A DNA stretch of 64,000 nucleotides, taken from contig OZ255624.1 in NCBI GenBank assembly GCA_965276675.1, positions 2,790,001-2,854,000 on the forward strand, read 5' to 3'. The DNA comes from G965276675 sp965276675 (GTDB lineage: Bacteria; Acidobacteriota; Terriglobia; Terriglobales; Acidobacteriaceae). The position numbers were made by a program, and so were the translations under genes. Shown here piece after piece: positions 1-9,452 of the stretch (position 1 is the stretch's first letter; every line of letters begins with the position of its first letter). A model generated the notes under the pieces. The model worked only from the letters and a program-made list of their open reading frames with translations. It did not search any database and had not been told where the DNA came from.

Positions 1-215
1 GAGGCTCCGATGCGCAGTCCTCCATCGGGCAGTTCCTCGATCGCGGTGAGCGGCAGGCGGGTAATGTCGATAAGAGCGTCTGGTTGCTCGATGTTTTCGC
101 GCATCAAGTCGATCAGGTTCGTTCCGCCCCCGAGGAACTTCGCGCTGGGGCTTTGCGAGTGGAGGTTCAAGGCGGATTGCGGATCGCCGGCTCTGGCGTA
201 TGAGAAGTTCTTCAT
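1..215 (-). CDS. FAD-binding subunit of a molybdenum hydroxylase (xanthine dehydrogenase/YagS type), N-terminal part only
   Basis: Only the first ~71 codons are in the window; the gene continues leftward. The N-terminus begins MKNFSYARAGDPQSAL and has the FAD-pyrophosphate loop KFLGGGTNLIDLM around residues 27-39, typical of the medium (FAD) subunit of xanthine dehydrogenase-like enzymes. Its ATG overlaps the stop of the upstream 2Fe-2S subunit in an ATGA (212-215), so the two are translationally coupled. Family knowledge: this subunit passes electrons from the iron-sulfur subunit to FAD, and a large molybdopterin subunit normally follows. That subunit would lie outside the window. The substrate cannot be told from this fragment. 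Confidence 0.85.
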   Translation of the reverse strand, partial: MKNFSYARAGDPQSALNLHSQSPSAKFLGGGTNLIDLMRENIEQPDALIDITRLPLTAIEELPDGGLRIGA

Positions 216-745
216 TTGCCGGCCTCCTCAAAAACCTGGTGAATCGCATTGGTGATTCCAACGTATGCACCGCAGCGGCAAAGATTTCCGCTCATGCGCT
301 CCTTGATCTCGGCGTCTGAAAACTCGATGAGGACATCGGCCATGCCCTCGGTGACGGCGCTCGGCAATCCGCTCTGGAACTCGCTCATCATTCCTACCGC
401 CGAGCAGATCTGGCCTGGCGTGCAATAGCCGCATTGAAAACCGTCGTGCTTGATGAAAGCAGTTTGGAGAGGGTGCAAACCATCCGCGTTCGCCAAGCCT
501 TCGATCGTTACAATTTTGCGTCCCTCGTATTGGATCGCCAGAGCGAGACATGAGTTGATCCGTTCACCATCCACCAGGACCGTGCATGCTCCACACGCGC
601 CTTGATTACAGCCTTTTTTGGTGCCGGTTAAGCCGATTGTTTCGCGCAAGGCGTCGAGCAGCGAGACGCGCGCTTCGAGCTGCAGGTTGTGATCGATTCC
701 GTTGACATGCAACGCAACCGTATGCGCTACGCCAGTAAGTTCCAT
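212..745 (-). CDS. 2Fe-2S subunit of a molybdenum hydroxylase (YagT/CoxS type)
   Basis: This 177-residue protein has the two-domain layout of the small iron-sulfur subunit of xanthine dehydrogenase/aldehyde oxidoreductase enzymes. A plant-ferredoxin-like 2Fe-2S site is formed by Cys46, Cys51, Cys54 (CNQGACGAC) and Cys66. A C-terminal four-helix 2Fe-2S site is formed by Cys105, Cys108 (QCGYC), Cys156 and Cys158 (LCRCG). All eight ligands are present and the length is normal for the family. It carries electrons from the molybdopterin subunit to the FAD subunit encoded just downstream, with which it overlaps by 4 nt. No Tat or Sec signal is visible in the first residues, unlike some periplasmic YagT proteins, so a cytoplasmic enzyme is likely. 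Confidence 0.92.
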   Translation of the reverse strand: MELTGVAHTVALHVNGIDHNLQLEARVSLLDALRETIGLTGTKKGCNQGACGACTVLVDGERINSCLALAIQYEGRKIVTIEGLANADGLHPLQTAFIKHDGFQCGYCTPGQICSAVGMMSEFQSGLPSAVTEGMADVLIEFSDAEIKERMSGNLCRCGAYVGITNAIHQVFEEAGK

Positions 746-955
746 TGCACCTGCTCCTAATCTTTTTGCGACTCGACGGTACTACCCACGGAAATTCGTT
801 ATACCGTCATTTCTTCGATGCAAAGCAACGGGCGAAATCACCACACAGTTTTCACACCGCCATCGACCAGCAACTCCACTCTGGTGCACCACGTCGAAGG
901 CCCTGCGCTATCATGACCGTTGCGGGTCAAGCCACTTGGCCCGGGCGGAGATCGC

Positions 956-2881
956 GTGAAAGCTGAGCTGCCCCCAAAGCCCGAGCAAGAGTCAGCCCCA
1001 GAGCCAGGCGTCCCCGAAAATGGCATTGCTGAGCAAAGGGTCCCAGACAACGGCATCGCTGACAATGGTGTCGCTGACAGCGGCACGCCTGACAGCTTTG
1101 AGGGCGATTACCGGCCCTCCTCCGCGGAGGGTGCGGCGCAGGTCCGGGTGCGCGAAGACCCTATCCAGATCGGCTTCCTCATGCGTCTGGCCAACGCGCT
1201 CAACTCCACGCTCGACCTCCAGACGCTGATGCACCAGACGGCCGAGCTGGTGCGCGCCGTCGTCGACTACCGTATCTTCGCCATCCTGCTCTTGAACGAG
1301 CGCACCAACGACCTGCGCATGCGCTTCCAGATCGGCCACTCGCCGGAGATGGAGCGCAAGCGGATACGGCTGGGCGAGGGCATCGTGGGTGAGGCCGCGG
1401 CGAGCAAGCAGGCCGTGCTGGTCAACGATGTGCGCACGGCGCCCAACTACGTCGCGGCGAACCCCGATGTGCGCTCTGAATTTGCCGTGCCGCTGATCGT
1501 GAAAAGCCGGGTCATCGGCGTCATCGATATCGAGAGCGAACACGTCGGCTACTTTCAACCCGAGCAGGTACGGCTGCTGGATCTGACCGCCTCGCGCGTT
1601 GCGATCGCCATTGAGAATGCGCGGCTGTACACACGCGTTTCGCGCCAGGCGCAGACGCTTTCGGTGCTCACCGAGATCAGCCGGGACCTCAGCTCGATTC
1701 TCGACCTGGACGCGCTGCTGGAGCGCATTGGGCAGTCGCTTCGGCGCCTGATCGACTACCAGATGTTCTCCATCCTGCTGCTGAACGAGCTGGACGGAAT
1801 GCTGGAGACGAAGTTCGCCGTGCGCTTCGGCGAGCGCTTCGAACCGCACGAACGCATTCCGCTCGACCGCGGACTGGTGGGGACCGCCGCGCGTACGCGT
1901 GTGCCGGTGCACTCTTCCGACGTGCGCCGCGACCCGCGCTACCACATGGTCAATCCGCTAACCCGCTCGGAGCTGGCCGTGCCACTCATCTACAAAAGCA
2001 AGGTCATCGGGGTGCTCGATCTCGAACACACGCGCGTGAACTTCTTCAATGAAGACCACGAGCGCACTCTGGTCACGCTCGCGGCGCAGATCGCTATCGC
2101 CATCGAAAACGCGCGGCTCTACCAGCGCGTTACCCAGCAGGAGCAGCGGCTGGAGCACGACCTGGAGATGGCACGCGAGGTGCAGCTGCGGCTGCTGCCG
2201 CAAAAGTGGCCGCAGCATGCGCACGCGGAGTTCGCGACTCGCTTTCTGCCCGCGCGCACCATCGGCGGCGACCTCTATGACTTCCTCCGCTACGACCCAG
2301 ACCACTCCGGCATCGCGCTGGGCGATGCCAGCGGCAAGGCTGCACCGGCGGCTCTCTATGCAGCGGTGGTCAGCGGCATCATGCGGGCCGCGGCGCCGCA
2401 GTGCCCGCACCCGGAAGACATGCTCAAGTTGCTCAACGATTCGCTCGCCGAGCGCCGCGTGGACTCGCAGTACGTGACGATGGTCTTTGCAGTGTGGAAC
2501 GATGTGAACCAGACGCTGGAGATCGCCAATGCCGGCGCCATCCAGCCGCTTTTCTGCCGCGCGGGCAAGGTGGAAACGGTAAAGGCCGAGGGCTTTCCGC
2601 TGGGGCTCTTCCCGGATGTCACCTACGAGCAGTTCACGCTCTCGACGCGCCCCGGCGATATGATCGTCTTCTTCAGCGACGGTATTGCCGATGCACAAAA
2701 CGCCGCCGGCGAGATGTTCGGCGCCGAACGCCTGGCGGCCCTGGTGCAGACCCACCACACGCGCTCCGCCACCGAGGTCGCCGATGAAATCCTGCTCGAA
2801 GTCGGCGACTTTCAAAACGGCTTCGAACGCTTCGACGACGAGACATTAGTGGTGCTGAAGGTACGCCGCGGGGAGGGATAA
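956..2881 (+). CDS. GAF-GAF-PP2C (SpoIIE/RsbU-type) serine/threonine phosphatase
   Basis: About 640 residues in three parts: a charged, repetitive N-terminal segment, two tandem GAF domains (roughly residues 75-230 and 255-405), and a C-terminal PP2C-like SpoIIE phosphatase domain entered through a linker (EMAREVQLRLLP) and the motif GGDLYDFL. The metal-binding aspartates in GGDLYD and in FSDGIADAQN are visible. Family knowledge: such proteins dephosphorylate anti-anti-sigma factors in response to a ligand or redox signal sensed by GAF. No anti-sigma partner is nearby, so the target is unknown. The start is uncertain: GTG 956 is chosen, but an in-frame TTG at 920 also exists. The N-terminus contains near-repeats of the type (V/I)-x-(D/E)-(N/S)-G (GIAEQ, DNGIADNGVADSG), which look like short tandem duplications. 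Confidence 0.9.
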   Translation: MKAELPPKPEQESAPEPGVPENGIAEQRVPDNGIADNGVADSGTPDSFEGDYRPSSAEGAAQVRVREDPIQIGFLMRLANALNSTLDLQTLMHQTAELVRAVVDYRIFAILLLNERTNDLRMRFQIGHSPEMERKRIRLGEGIVGEAAASKQAVLVNDVRTAPNYVAANPDVRSEFAVPLIVKSRVIGVIDIESEHVGYFQPEQVRLLDLTASRVAIAIENARLYTRVSRQAQTLSVLTEISRDLSSILDLDALLERIGQSLRRLIDYQMFSILLLNELDGMLETKFAVRFGERFEPHERIPLDRGLVGTAARTRVPVHSSDVRRDPRYHMVNPLTRSELAVPLIYKSKVIGVLDLEHTRVNFFNEDHERTLVTLAAQIAIAIENARLYQRVTQQEQRLEHDLEMAREVQLRLLPQKWPQHAHAEFATRFLPARTIGGDLYDFLRYDPDHSGIALGDASGKAAPAALYAAVVSGIMRAAAPQCPHPEDMLKLLNDSLAERRVDSQYVTMVFAVWNDVNQTLEIANAGAIQPLFCRAGKVETVKAEGFPLGLFPDVTYEQFTLSTRPGDMIVFFSDGIADAQNAAGEMFGAERLAALVQTHHTRSATEVADEILLEVGDFQNGFERFDDETLVVLKVRRGEG

Positions 2882-3114
2882 TAGCGGCAGTTCGCCCAGC
2901 CTTAACCTAGGGTGAGCTAGAGCGAGTCTTACTCTCTACCCATATTCGACAGCCAACGATCGAAGCTCTTAAGGTTCCAGAATGCGACTCATAGGTACTC
3001 ATCGCCTCCTAAACGATCCGGCATCTTATCGACGGCGGTGGAACGCTTTGCCAGCCACAGCAATCAGCAGAGCGCATCTGAGAAAGTGGAGGGCGGGATC
3101 GGCTGTATGGTCCG

Positions 3115-3834
3115 TCATCTTTCAGAAATTGCCGGTGCCGTTTGCTTTGCATCCCACTGAGCCCGATTGATGCCCTTGATTACCAGCCAGATCACCCAGT
3201 AGCACCATGCCAAGAACATGGGGAGAAGTACATAGGGAACGTCGTACTGCGGGACGGCGACAACTAGGATGTTCTTGGCGATGAAGCCAGCGCCCCCTAG
3301 GATAAACAACCCACCAAGCGCGCGCGGCAGGTAGCCGGAACGCAGAATCAGGTACCCGCGCACTACCGCCGCAGTGCCATAAAACATGGCAAAGATGCCG
3401 TTGACGTATCCATAAATCGTGAGGCAGAGATAGGTAAGGTTTGCCCTGATCTCCGGCGAGAGAACCCGTGCGACATCTGCGTCCACAGCCGGCAACGCGG
3501 CGGCGAAGTAAAAGATTTCTCCGGCTGCATAAACCGACGTCGCTATCAACCCGAAGCACATAGCCAGCAAAGCAAGATTGCGGCTTAGAGGGCGAAGCAG
3601 CGCATAGAGCAGGACGTTCAGCGTAATATCGCAGGCAGCTTCGATGAGGTACGCGGCAAAGCTGGCCCGAAAAAGGCCAAGCGAACTGGCCACCTGGTGC
3701 GCGGTCCCGGCCACGTTGTTGGGGATGAGCAGCGTGTTTGGCACGTGGGACTCGCCCCATCCGCCTGTCACGATCGTGATGACGTACAGCACCCCGATCC
3801 ACCGCGCGTATTGCTTTGCTGTGTCTGCGTTCAT
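3115..3834 (-). CDS. DUF4386-type multi-pass membrane protein
   Basis: A 239-residue protein with about six hydrophobic segments and the opening RWIGVLYVITIVTGGWGE, followed by a VPNTLL motif. This matches the general look of DUF4386 proteins, whose function is unknown. The last ~12 residues are hydrophilic. It stands alone: the GAF phosphatase ends 233 bp away on the other strand and about 490 bp separate it from aroA. The start ATG at 3834 gives an N-terminus in which the first membrane segment begins near residue 12, as expected. No regulatory signal is obvious. The family call is from recognition of the pattern, not from a search. Confidence 0.7.
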   Translation of the reverse strand: MNADTAKQYARWIGVLYVITIVTGGWGESHVPNTLLIPNNVAGTAHQVASSLGLFRASFAAYLIEAACDITLNVLLYALLRPLSRNLALLAMCFGLIATSVYAAGEIFYFAAALPAVDADVARVLSPEIRANLTYLCLTIYGYVNGIFAMFYGTAAVVRGYLILRSGYLPRALGGLFILGGAGFIAKNILVVAVPQYDVPYVLLPMFLAWCYWVIWLVIKGINRAQWDAKQTAPAISER

Positions 3835-4325
3835 CGCACGCGCCCCATGTTTCCGTCTGATACGTTCGCCCTCGGCATCCGGTTCCTCAAAGATTGCGAA
3901 TGCGCCGCACAGTCAATGCTAAGACTCACAGCTCCCAAAACTTACCGCATCGTGATCCTAGATTGCTACAGCTTACGTGTGCCGAGCAGGTCACGCGGGC
4001 GCCTCCACCGTGAATCGGAACGATAAACGCGCTTGTGTTAACCGAGCAGGTCGATTCCTAGGTAGTCAGCTTCGCGGACAGGCGATTGCCATTATCAGAA
4101 ACCGGCTTCGAAGAAGCTGATTCCTGCAGTTGCTTGCTGCTAGCCGACTGATGGGAAGTAAAGGACGCAGCTTGCGCCCGCATCCAGTCGGGCTTAGGCC
4201 TTCGACTTCTCAGAGATGCTCTGTGCCTGCCTTAAGAGTCGCCCTCTAACTCATGTCTCGCATACATAAAGGTCTGAAAATCTGCTTCGGTTACTCTGAA
4301 ACTACACTCATTCCGGAGCACACCC
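3835..4325. other. Intergenic region upstream of aroA and the DUF4386 gene
   Basis: This stretch separates two divergent genes and should hold both promoters. I see no convincing gene. A minus-strand frame stays open at about 4063-4205 (about 48 codons, Ser-rich, ending in a stop at 4063) but has no suitable start or ribosome site and I do not call it. Confidence 0.4.
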
Positions 4326-5654
4326 TTGCACGACTCTCCCACCGACCAAGCGATCCAAACCGTTCAAACGATTTACCCCGTTCGCAACCTCATCGGCAGT
4401 CTTCGGCTGCCGGGCGATAAGAGCATCTCGCATCGCTATGCACTGCTGGGCACGCTGGCCGAGGGCACCTCGCATTTTGAGAACTTCTCGACCGGCGCGG
4501 ATTGCGCGAGCAGCCTGGCCTGCGCAGCGGCTTTGGGCGCGACGGTAAAACGTACCGGGGATGCCCCTGGAAGCGCAGTCGAGATCACCGGTTGCTCCGG
4601 GCAGTTCTCCGCCCCTGCCGAGCCGCTGGACTGCGGCAACTCCGGCTCGACCATGCGCATGCTGACCGGGCTGCTGGCCGGGCAGCGCAACACCTTCGTC
4701 CTAACCGGCGATGCCTCGCTCTCCCGCCGCCCCATGGAGCGCATCCGGCAGCCGCTGAGCGAGATGGGCGCCAGGGTCATGCTGACCGATGGCCATGCCC
4801 CGCTTACGGTCGAGGGTGGCCAACTCCATGCTATCGACTACACCACGCCCGTTCCCAGCGCGCAGGTGAAGACGGCAGTGCTCTTCGCCGGCCTGCGTGC
4901 GGACGGTACCACGGTGGTGCGCGAGTCTGTCCGCACGCGCGACCACGGCGAACTGGCACTACGCCACTTCGGCGCGCGGGTCGAGCGGGATGAGGACGCA
5001 GTCAGCATCCTGGGCGGCCAGCATCTTCGCGCAGTCGACGCGGTGATCCCCGGCGATATCTCCTCGGCGGCCTTCTTCCTGTGCGCTGCCGCCCTCTTCC
5101 CGGACTCCGGCCTGGTGCTCGACAACCTGGGCCTGAACCCAACCCGCGCCACGCTACTCGACGTGCTGAGCGGCCTTGGAGCACGCACGGGCGTTCTCAA
5201 TCTAGAGGAGACCAGCGGCGAACTGGTGGGCACCGTACAGATCATGGCGCCAGCAAGGGGCCTGAGCGGCGCCACAATCGCCGGTCCTCTGGCAGCTCAG
5301 TTGATCGATGAACTGCCGGTGCTGGCCGCGATTGCGCCATATTCGAACAACGGCATCCGCATTCGCGATGCGCGCGAGCTGCGGGTGAAAGAGTCCGACC
5401 GCATCGCGCTGGTGGCGCAGAACCTGCGCGCCATGGGAGCCGAGGTCCAGGAGTTCGAGGACGGGCTGGACGTGCCCGGCGGCCAGACGCTGCACGGCGC
5501 GCAGATCGACTCCGGCGGAGACCACCGCATCGCCATGGCCTTTGCCGTGGCGGCTCTGCGGGCCGAGGGCGCGACGGAGATCCACGGCGCGGAGTCGGTC
5601 GCGATCTCCTTCCCGGAGTTCTTCACCCTGCTGCGGCACGTGGCTGTCGAGTAG
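4326..5654 (+). CDS. aroA: 3-phosphoshikimate 1-carboxyvinyltransferase (EPSP synthase)
   Basis: 442 residues, normal for EPSP synthase. It catalyses transfer of enolpyruvyl from PEP to shikimate-3-phosphate in the chorismate pathway. Diagnostic motifs: LPGDKSISHRYALLG near residue 30 (shikimate-3-phosphate/PEP lysine), LDCGNSGSTMRML near residues 100-112, the catalytic Asp in the segment around LIDELPVLAAIA, RVKESDRIA, and GGDHRIAMAFAVAAL near the C-terminus. The N-terminal motif GNSGSTMRML reads Gly-Asn-Ser-Gly-Ser rather than GNAGTA-x-R, so it is of the class II (less glyphosate-sensitive) style; this is inference. The start is TTG at 4326. No other aromatic pathway gene is adjacent. Confidence 0.95.
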   Translation: MHDSPTDQAIQTVQTIYPVRNLIGSLRLPGDKSISHRYALLGTLAEGTSHFENFSTGADCASSLACAAALGATVKRTGDAPGSAVEITGCSGQFSAPAEPLDCGNSGSTMRMLTGLLAGQRNTFVLTGDASLSRRPMERIRQPLSEMGARVMLTDGHAPLTVEGGQLHAIDYTTPVPSAQVKTAVLFAGLRADGTTVVRESVRTRDHGELALRHFGARVERDEDAVSILGGQHLRAVDAVIPGDISSAAFFLCAAALFPDSGLVLDNLGLNPTRATLLDVLSGLGARTGVLNLEETSGELVGTVQIMAPARGLSGATIAGPLAAQLIDELPVLAAIAPYSNNGIRIRDARELRVKESDRIALVAQNLRAMGAEVQEFEDGLDVPGGQTLHGAQIDSGGDHRIAMAFAVAALRAEGATEIHGAESVAISFPEFFTLLRHVAVE

Positions 5655-5680
5655 AGGTAGAGAGCTGAGGGATTTGAAGG

Positions 5681-5819
5681 GGCGGGACTTAGTCCCGCCA
5701 TACGCAACCTGCCCAATGCGGCTTAGCCGCTGAGGAGCTGCTGCCCTGCTAGCGATCGGACCCACTGTAGCTGAGCCACAACAATTTCGATGTTGCATGT
5801 AGACGGGCTGAAGCCCGTC
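5681..5819. repeat. Cluster of three short hairpin repeats between convergent genes
   Basis: Three compact inverted repeats lie between aroA and the TolC-family gene: GGCGGGACT-T-AGTCCCGCC at 5681-5699, GCGGC-TTA-GCCGC at 5718-5730, and GACGGGCT-GA-AGCCCGTC at 5802-5819. Each has a TTA, TTAG or TGA-like centre. They could act as bidirectional terminators. Their similar design (GC arm, short centre) also resembles dispersed intergenic palindromes reported in many bacterial genomes. Confidence 0.6.
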
Positions 5820-5844
5820 CACATTGTCTAGGTATCGCCTGATT

Positions 5845-8244
5845 CTAATGCGGTTGCGGTGGTGTGGTCGGTGGTTGTGTGGCCGGCGGTGGTGTGCTCG
5901 GTGGCATCACCGACGGTGGCTTTGCCGGCGCTTGCTGACTCTGCCGTAACTGCTGTTGCTGCGACGGTAGCCCTGCTGCGGGAGCCGTCTTGGGAGCAGG
6001 CTCCAGTCCCGGAATCATCAGCTGCTGGTTGATCTTGCCGACCACGGCATCCCCCATGCTCACGCCATATTTCTCGAGCGTGTTGGCCAGGATCTGTTCG
6101 AGTCCGGCGCGATCCGTTGCGTACTGGGCGAGAGCCCCGATCACTGTGTTCTGCGAGGCTGCAAGGTTGCGCTCCTGCTGCAGCACATTGGCAGTGGTGG
6201 AGGCGCCAAACTTGAACTTTTTCTGTTCGGCATCGAGCGCCTGAGTGTTGTACTCACGCGTGGCCATCGCAGCCTGCACGGCTGCACGGTCATTGGTCAG
6301 GGCATACTGGCCGTTGATCACCTGCGTACGGATCTGCACATAGATCTGTTCCAGCCGCAGCTGATTTTGCCGGAACTCCAGTAGTGATCGTGCCTGCACA
6401 GACTGGGCGAAACGGTTACGCAGCGGAATTGAGATATTCACGCCCACACCACGGTCGGGCGTCTGATCGACGAATAGGTTGGTGAATACATTGGCGTAGT
6501 TGACGGGTGGCACGGCGCACGTGTCGAGGTTGCCTGCTCCGTTGCCAAAGCCGTTGACGCAAGCTGGATTCCGCGCGCCACCAAGCGAACTGGCTCCGTA
6601 GAAGCCATACAGGTCCACAGTCGGCAGCAAGCCGTTTTTCACGCCCTTGAGCGTGATCTGGTCGTTTTTCAGGTTCAGGAGGGCCGTCTCCACATCCGGA
6701 CGATTTTTATAGGCCTGCTGCACCAGATCTTCGACCGAGGCGCTCTCTTCGGGCATCTCGATCAGCGAGACGCGATCCGTGGGGATCACCGGCGCTTGCG
6801 AGAGTGTCGGGTCGCTCAGGTTGCGCGTGACCGCCTGCTTCATCAGCAGCTGGTTGTACTCCAGCCTGCTCTGAGACGTGATCAGCGTTTGCTTGTCACT
6901 GGCGACTTGGTTGTCGGCATTGAGCACGTCCAACGGAGCGAGAGTTCCGATCTCCAGCTGCTTTCTGTCATCGGACGCTACCTGGGTCGACTGATCGAGC
7001 GCCTGCTGCGCGGATTGGACGGATTCATAAGAGCTCACCAGCGTCCAGTAGAGGTTCTCTACCTGGTTGATGGTGTAAAGCAGCTGCAGACGAAAGCCCG
7101 CATCCGTAATGCGGCGATCATTGACCGCTTGGACGATGAAGCGCCCGTTCACGCCGGTGCCGAAGCCCTGCAGTAAATGCTGGGTGAGCGTGGCACGGAA
7201 GAGCGACTGCAACTGCGGACTGTACTCGCTACGGATGCTGTTGGTCGTGATTCTGGAGTTCTGAAAACCCACTTGCAGGGCCGTGCCAGTGATAAAGCCC
7301 TGGTTGTAGGCGAAGTTGTATTCATTTGCGTTCTGTGTCAGCGTCCGGGCGCCGGTGATGAACGCGTTAGGCTCCGGCGTGGTGGCGCGCTCCAGCTGCA
7401 CCGTGCCAGTCAAGATCGGATCGAACTGCTCTGGCGTGGGACCCGCGCCGTTGGTGGTGAAGGAGAGACCCGACGCACCACTGCCCGCCCCCGCCGCGCC
7501 TCCGGTCGTGCCACCCGGGCCGCCGCCGCCCGTAGTCGATATCGAACCGGTGCCGCCCTGCGTACCTGTGACCAGACCCGAAGGAGCGCCCAGAAGACCC
7601 TGGCCGGAACGCGCCCGCAGGATGTCCGTATCGGCGATGTCCAGGTTGTAGCGGGCGATCGCGATGTCGTAGTTGTTTTCAAGCGCGAGCGCGATCGCAT
7701 CCGACAGCCCAAGATAGATCTTTCCGTCGCGCAGCAGGTCCTCGATGCGCGGCGTGTTGGTCACTCGCGGCAGACTGGACGAGGTGGAAAGGTAAGGCGC
7801 GATCGGATTTGGGAAGTGCGAAGGGGAGCGCTGGTAATCGCGGAGGCCGGGCCGCATGTAGAGCGGCTGCGTCGGATTGGGCGCCGGCTCCGCAGGCAGG
7901 CCTGCCGTGGGCGAAGAGGTAGTTGGGTTGGGCGCCTGCCCTGCCTGCGCCAGAGTGTACGGGGCGCACGAGGAGAGCACGAGCGAGGCCACGAGCGAGC
8001 CTGCAGAGAGCCGCGTCGCCGCTGTCTGGGCCAGTTTGCACTTCGCTCGGGATTCGTCTTTCTGGCTTGCTACGTTCCTGTATTCGTCTTTCCTGGATTG
8101 GGTTCTTCTGGGCTCGCTCTCGTGGTGCCCAGCCAGTCCGGGCAGCTGCATGGTTCGTGTGGCTACTTCCGTGATTCTCCGTCGAAACTGAAACGCCATT
8201 CGCCCCTTCTCCAATGCCCAAAAACGCATTACCGCCAAACGCAT
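5845..8244 (-). CDS. TolC-family outer-membrane efflux protein
   Basis: A long (799-residue) protein with the two alpha-helical hairpin repeats of outer-membrane factors: SDAIALALENNYDIAIARYN near residues 175-195, LYTINQVENLYWTLVSSYE mid-protein, and GVNISIPLRNRFAQSVQARS, which marks the beta-barrel turn of the second repeat. Family role: exit duct for RND or ABC efflux pumps. No pump genes are next to it here. A lipobox-like hydrophobic segment LVASLVLSSC puts a candidate lipidated Cys at residue 93, far from the first ATG, so the true start may be one of the later codons (ATG at 8199, or 8151). Two low-complexity tracts are present: a Gly/Thr/Ser-rich insert near residues 210-255 and a Pro/Gln/Thr-rich C-terminal tail (PPSTPPPATQPPTTPPQPH). 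Confidence 0.88.
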   Translation of the reverse strand: MRLAVMRFWALEKGRMAFQFRRRITEVATRTMQLPGLAGHHESEPRRTQSRKDEYRNVASQKDESRAKCKLAQTAATRLSAGSLVASLVLSSCAPYTLAQAGQAPNPTTSSPTAGLPAEPAPNPTQPLYMRPGLRDYQRSPSHFPNPIAPYLSTSSSLPRVTNTPRIEDLLRDGKIYLGLSDAIALALENNYDIAIARYNLDIADTDILRARSGQGLLGAPSGLVTGTQGGTGSISTTGGGGPGGTTGGAAGAGSGASGLSFTTNGAGPTPEQFDPILTGTVQLERATTPEPNAFITGARTLTQNANEYNFAYNQGFITGTALQVGFQNSRITTNSIRSEYSPQLQSLFRATLTQHLLQGFGTGVNGRFIVQAVNDRRITDAGFRLQLLYTINQVENLYWTLVSSYESVQSAQQALDQSTQVASDDRKQLEIGTLAPLDVLNADNQVASDKQTLITSQSRLEYNQLLMKQAVTRNLSDPTLSQAPVIPTDRVSLIEMPEESASVEDLVQQAYKNRPDVETALLNLKNDQITLKGVKNGLLPTVDLYGFYGASSLGGARNPACVNGFGNGAGNLDTCAVPPVNYANVFTNLFVDQTPDRGVGVNISIPLRNRFAQSVQARSLLEFRQNQLRLEQIYVQIRTQVINGQYALTNDRAAVQAAMATREYNTQALDAEQKKFKFGASTTANVLQQERNLAASQNTVIGALAQYATDRAGLEQILANTLEKYGVSMGDAVVGKINQQLMIPGLEPAPKTAPAAGLPSQQQQLRQSQQAPAKPPSVMPPSTPPPATQPPTTPPQPH

Positions 8245-8526
8245 TCCCCGCCCTAATCCCTAGGTTCAGGGCGTTGTCTGCCCACCAGCAGCGATCTGGT
8301 GCGCGTCCACTTTCGAAAGCGCCACTCTGTCCCTTGCTGGTACGTAACCCAACCGAATATGTTCCCGCAAATTTGGGTTACGCGCCCCGAAATCACTCTT
8401 TCGCTCGGGAAAGCCGAGTATATCTCAGCCCTTGTGACAGACCTGCGTCAGCGGTGATGCAGACCTGTAGCGGCAGTGATCAAGACGGATGATCTATCCT
8501 CGGGCTGCGCTATCCTCCAACTGCAC

Positions 8527-9381
8527 ATGGATTTCCAATCGCTCCCACATATTCAACCGCCTCCGGGCGCCCAGCGGTGGAAGCTCACGCTCTCCTATGA
8601 CGGCACGGACTTCCGTGGCTGGCAGGTGCAACCGGGTGCGCAGACCGTCCAGGGAGTGCTTGCCGCCGCCCTCCACCGGGTGACCGGAGAATCCGTGCTG
8701 CCGCAAGGATCCGGACGCACCGATGCGGGCGTGCATGCGCTGGCGCAGGTGGCCAGCGTCGATCTTCGGGCTCCTATACCGCCGGCCAACCTGCAGCGTG
8801 CGCTTAACCGTGCGCTTCCCGCTGCGGTCCGCGTGCTCGCAGCGGAGCACGCCGCTGCGGGCTTTCATGCGCGGCACAGCGCCGTCGGCAAAACCTACGA
8901 GTACCGCGTCCTCAGTCTTGATGCGCGGCGCGGCGAACTTTGTTCGCCCTTTCTTGCGCGCTATGTCTTCACGCAGGACTGGAAGCTCGACCATGCCGCC
9001 ATGCAGGCAGCAGCAGCAGCCGTCCTCGGGGAGCACGACTTCACCTCCTTCGCTGCCTTCGATCCGGACCGCGCGCAACGCGCGGACACCACAGATCCGC
9101 CGACCAATATTCGGATGGTTACGGCTTCGGCCTGGTCGGAGCGCGCCGGCCTCCTGGTATACACCGTGAGCGGCACGGGCTTCCTCCACCACATGGTCCG
9201 CAACCTGGTGGGCACCTGTCTTGAAGTCGGCTGCGGGCAGCGCACTCCCACAGATATGCCTGCGATCTTCGCGGCGCGGGACCGCGCGGCCGCCGGGGCC
9301 ACCGCCCCTGCACGTGGACTGTTTTTGCGCGAGGTCGCATACCCAGACACATTCCCCGCCGCTGATAGCGACTGCCACTAA
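8527..9381 (+). CDS. truA: tRNA pseudouridine(38-40) synthase
   Basis: 284 residues from ATG 8527. TruA isomerises uridines 38-40 in the tRNA anticodon arm. The catalytic aspartate is Asp66 in GSGRTDAGVHA. Other family marks are LSYDGTDFRGWQ near the N-terminus, FHARHSAVGKTYEYRV mid-protein and GTGFLHHMVRNLVG near the C-terminus. An upstream in-frame GTG at 8476 would add 17 unconserved residues, so ATG 8527 is preferred. It is transcribed away from the TolC-family gene; the 282-bp space between them must carry both promoters. The next gene is 72 bp downstream on the same strand. Confidence 0.95.
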   Translation: MDFQSLPHIQPPPGAQRWKLTLSYDGTDFRGWQVQPGAQTVQGVLAAALHRVTGESVLPQGSGRTDAGVHALAQVASVDLRAPIPPANLQRALNRALPAAVRVLAAEHAAAGFHARHSAVGKTYEYRVLSLDARRGELCSPFLARYVFTQDWKLDHAAMQAAAAAVLGEHDFTSFAAFDPDRAQRADTTDPPTNIRMVTASAWSERAGLLVYTVSGTGFLHHMVRNLVGTCLEVGCGQRTPTDMPAIFAARDRAAAGATAPARGLFLREVAYPDTFPAADSDCH

Positions 9382-9452
9382 ACCAATCACAGACGCCCCA
9401 GAACACGCACAGAAACACCAACCGCCTGCGATGCTACCCTCTTCTTTCGGAG

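Noticed and set aside
992..1945. Long open frame antisense to the GAF-GAF-PP2C gene
   Set aside because: It mirrors the codon bias of the real gene on the other strand, is rich in Arg/His/Val and has no recognisable motif.
7177..8256. 359-codon open frame antisense to the TolC-family gene
   Set aside because: Arg-rich composition without structure or motif; a shadow of the coding strand.
8494..9390. 298-codon open frame antisense to truA
   Set aside because: The truA protein fits its family perfectly on the plus strand; the antisense frame has no motif.
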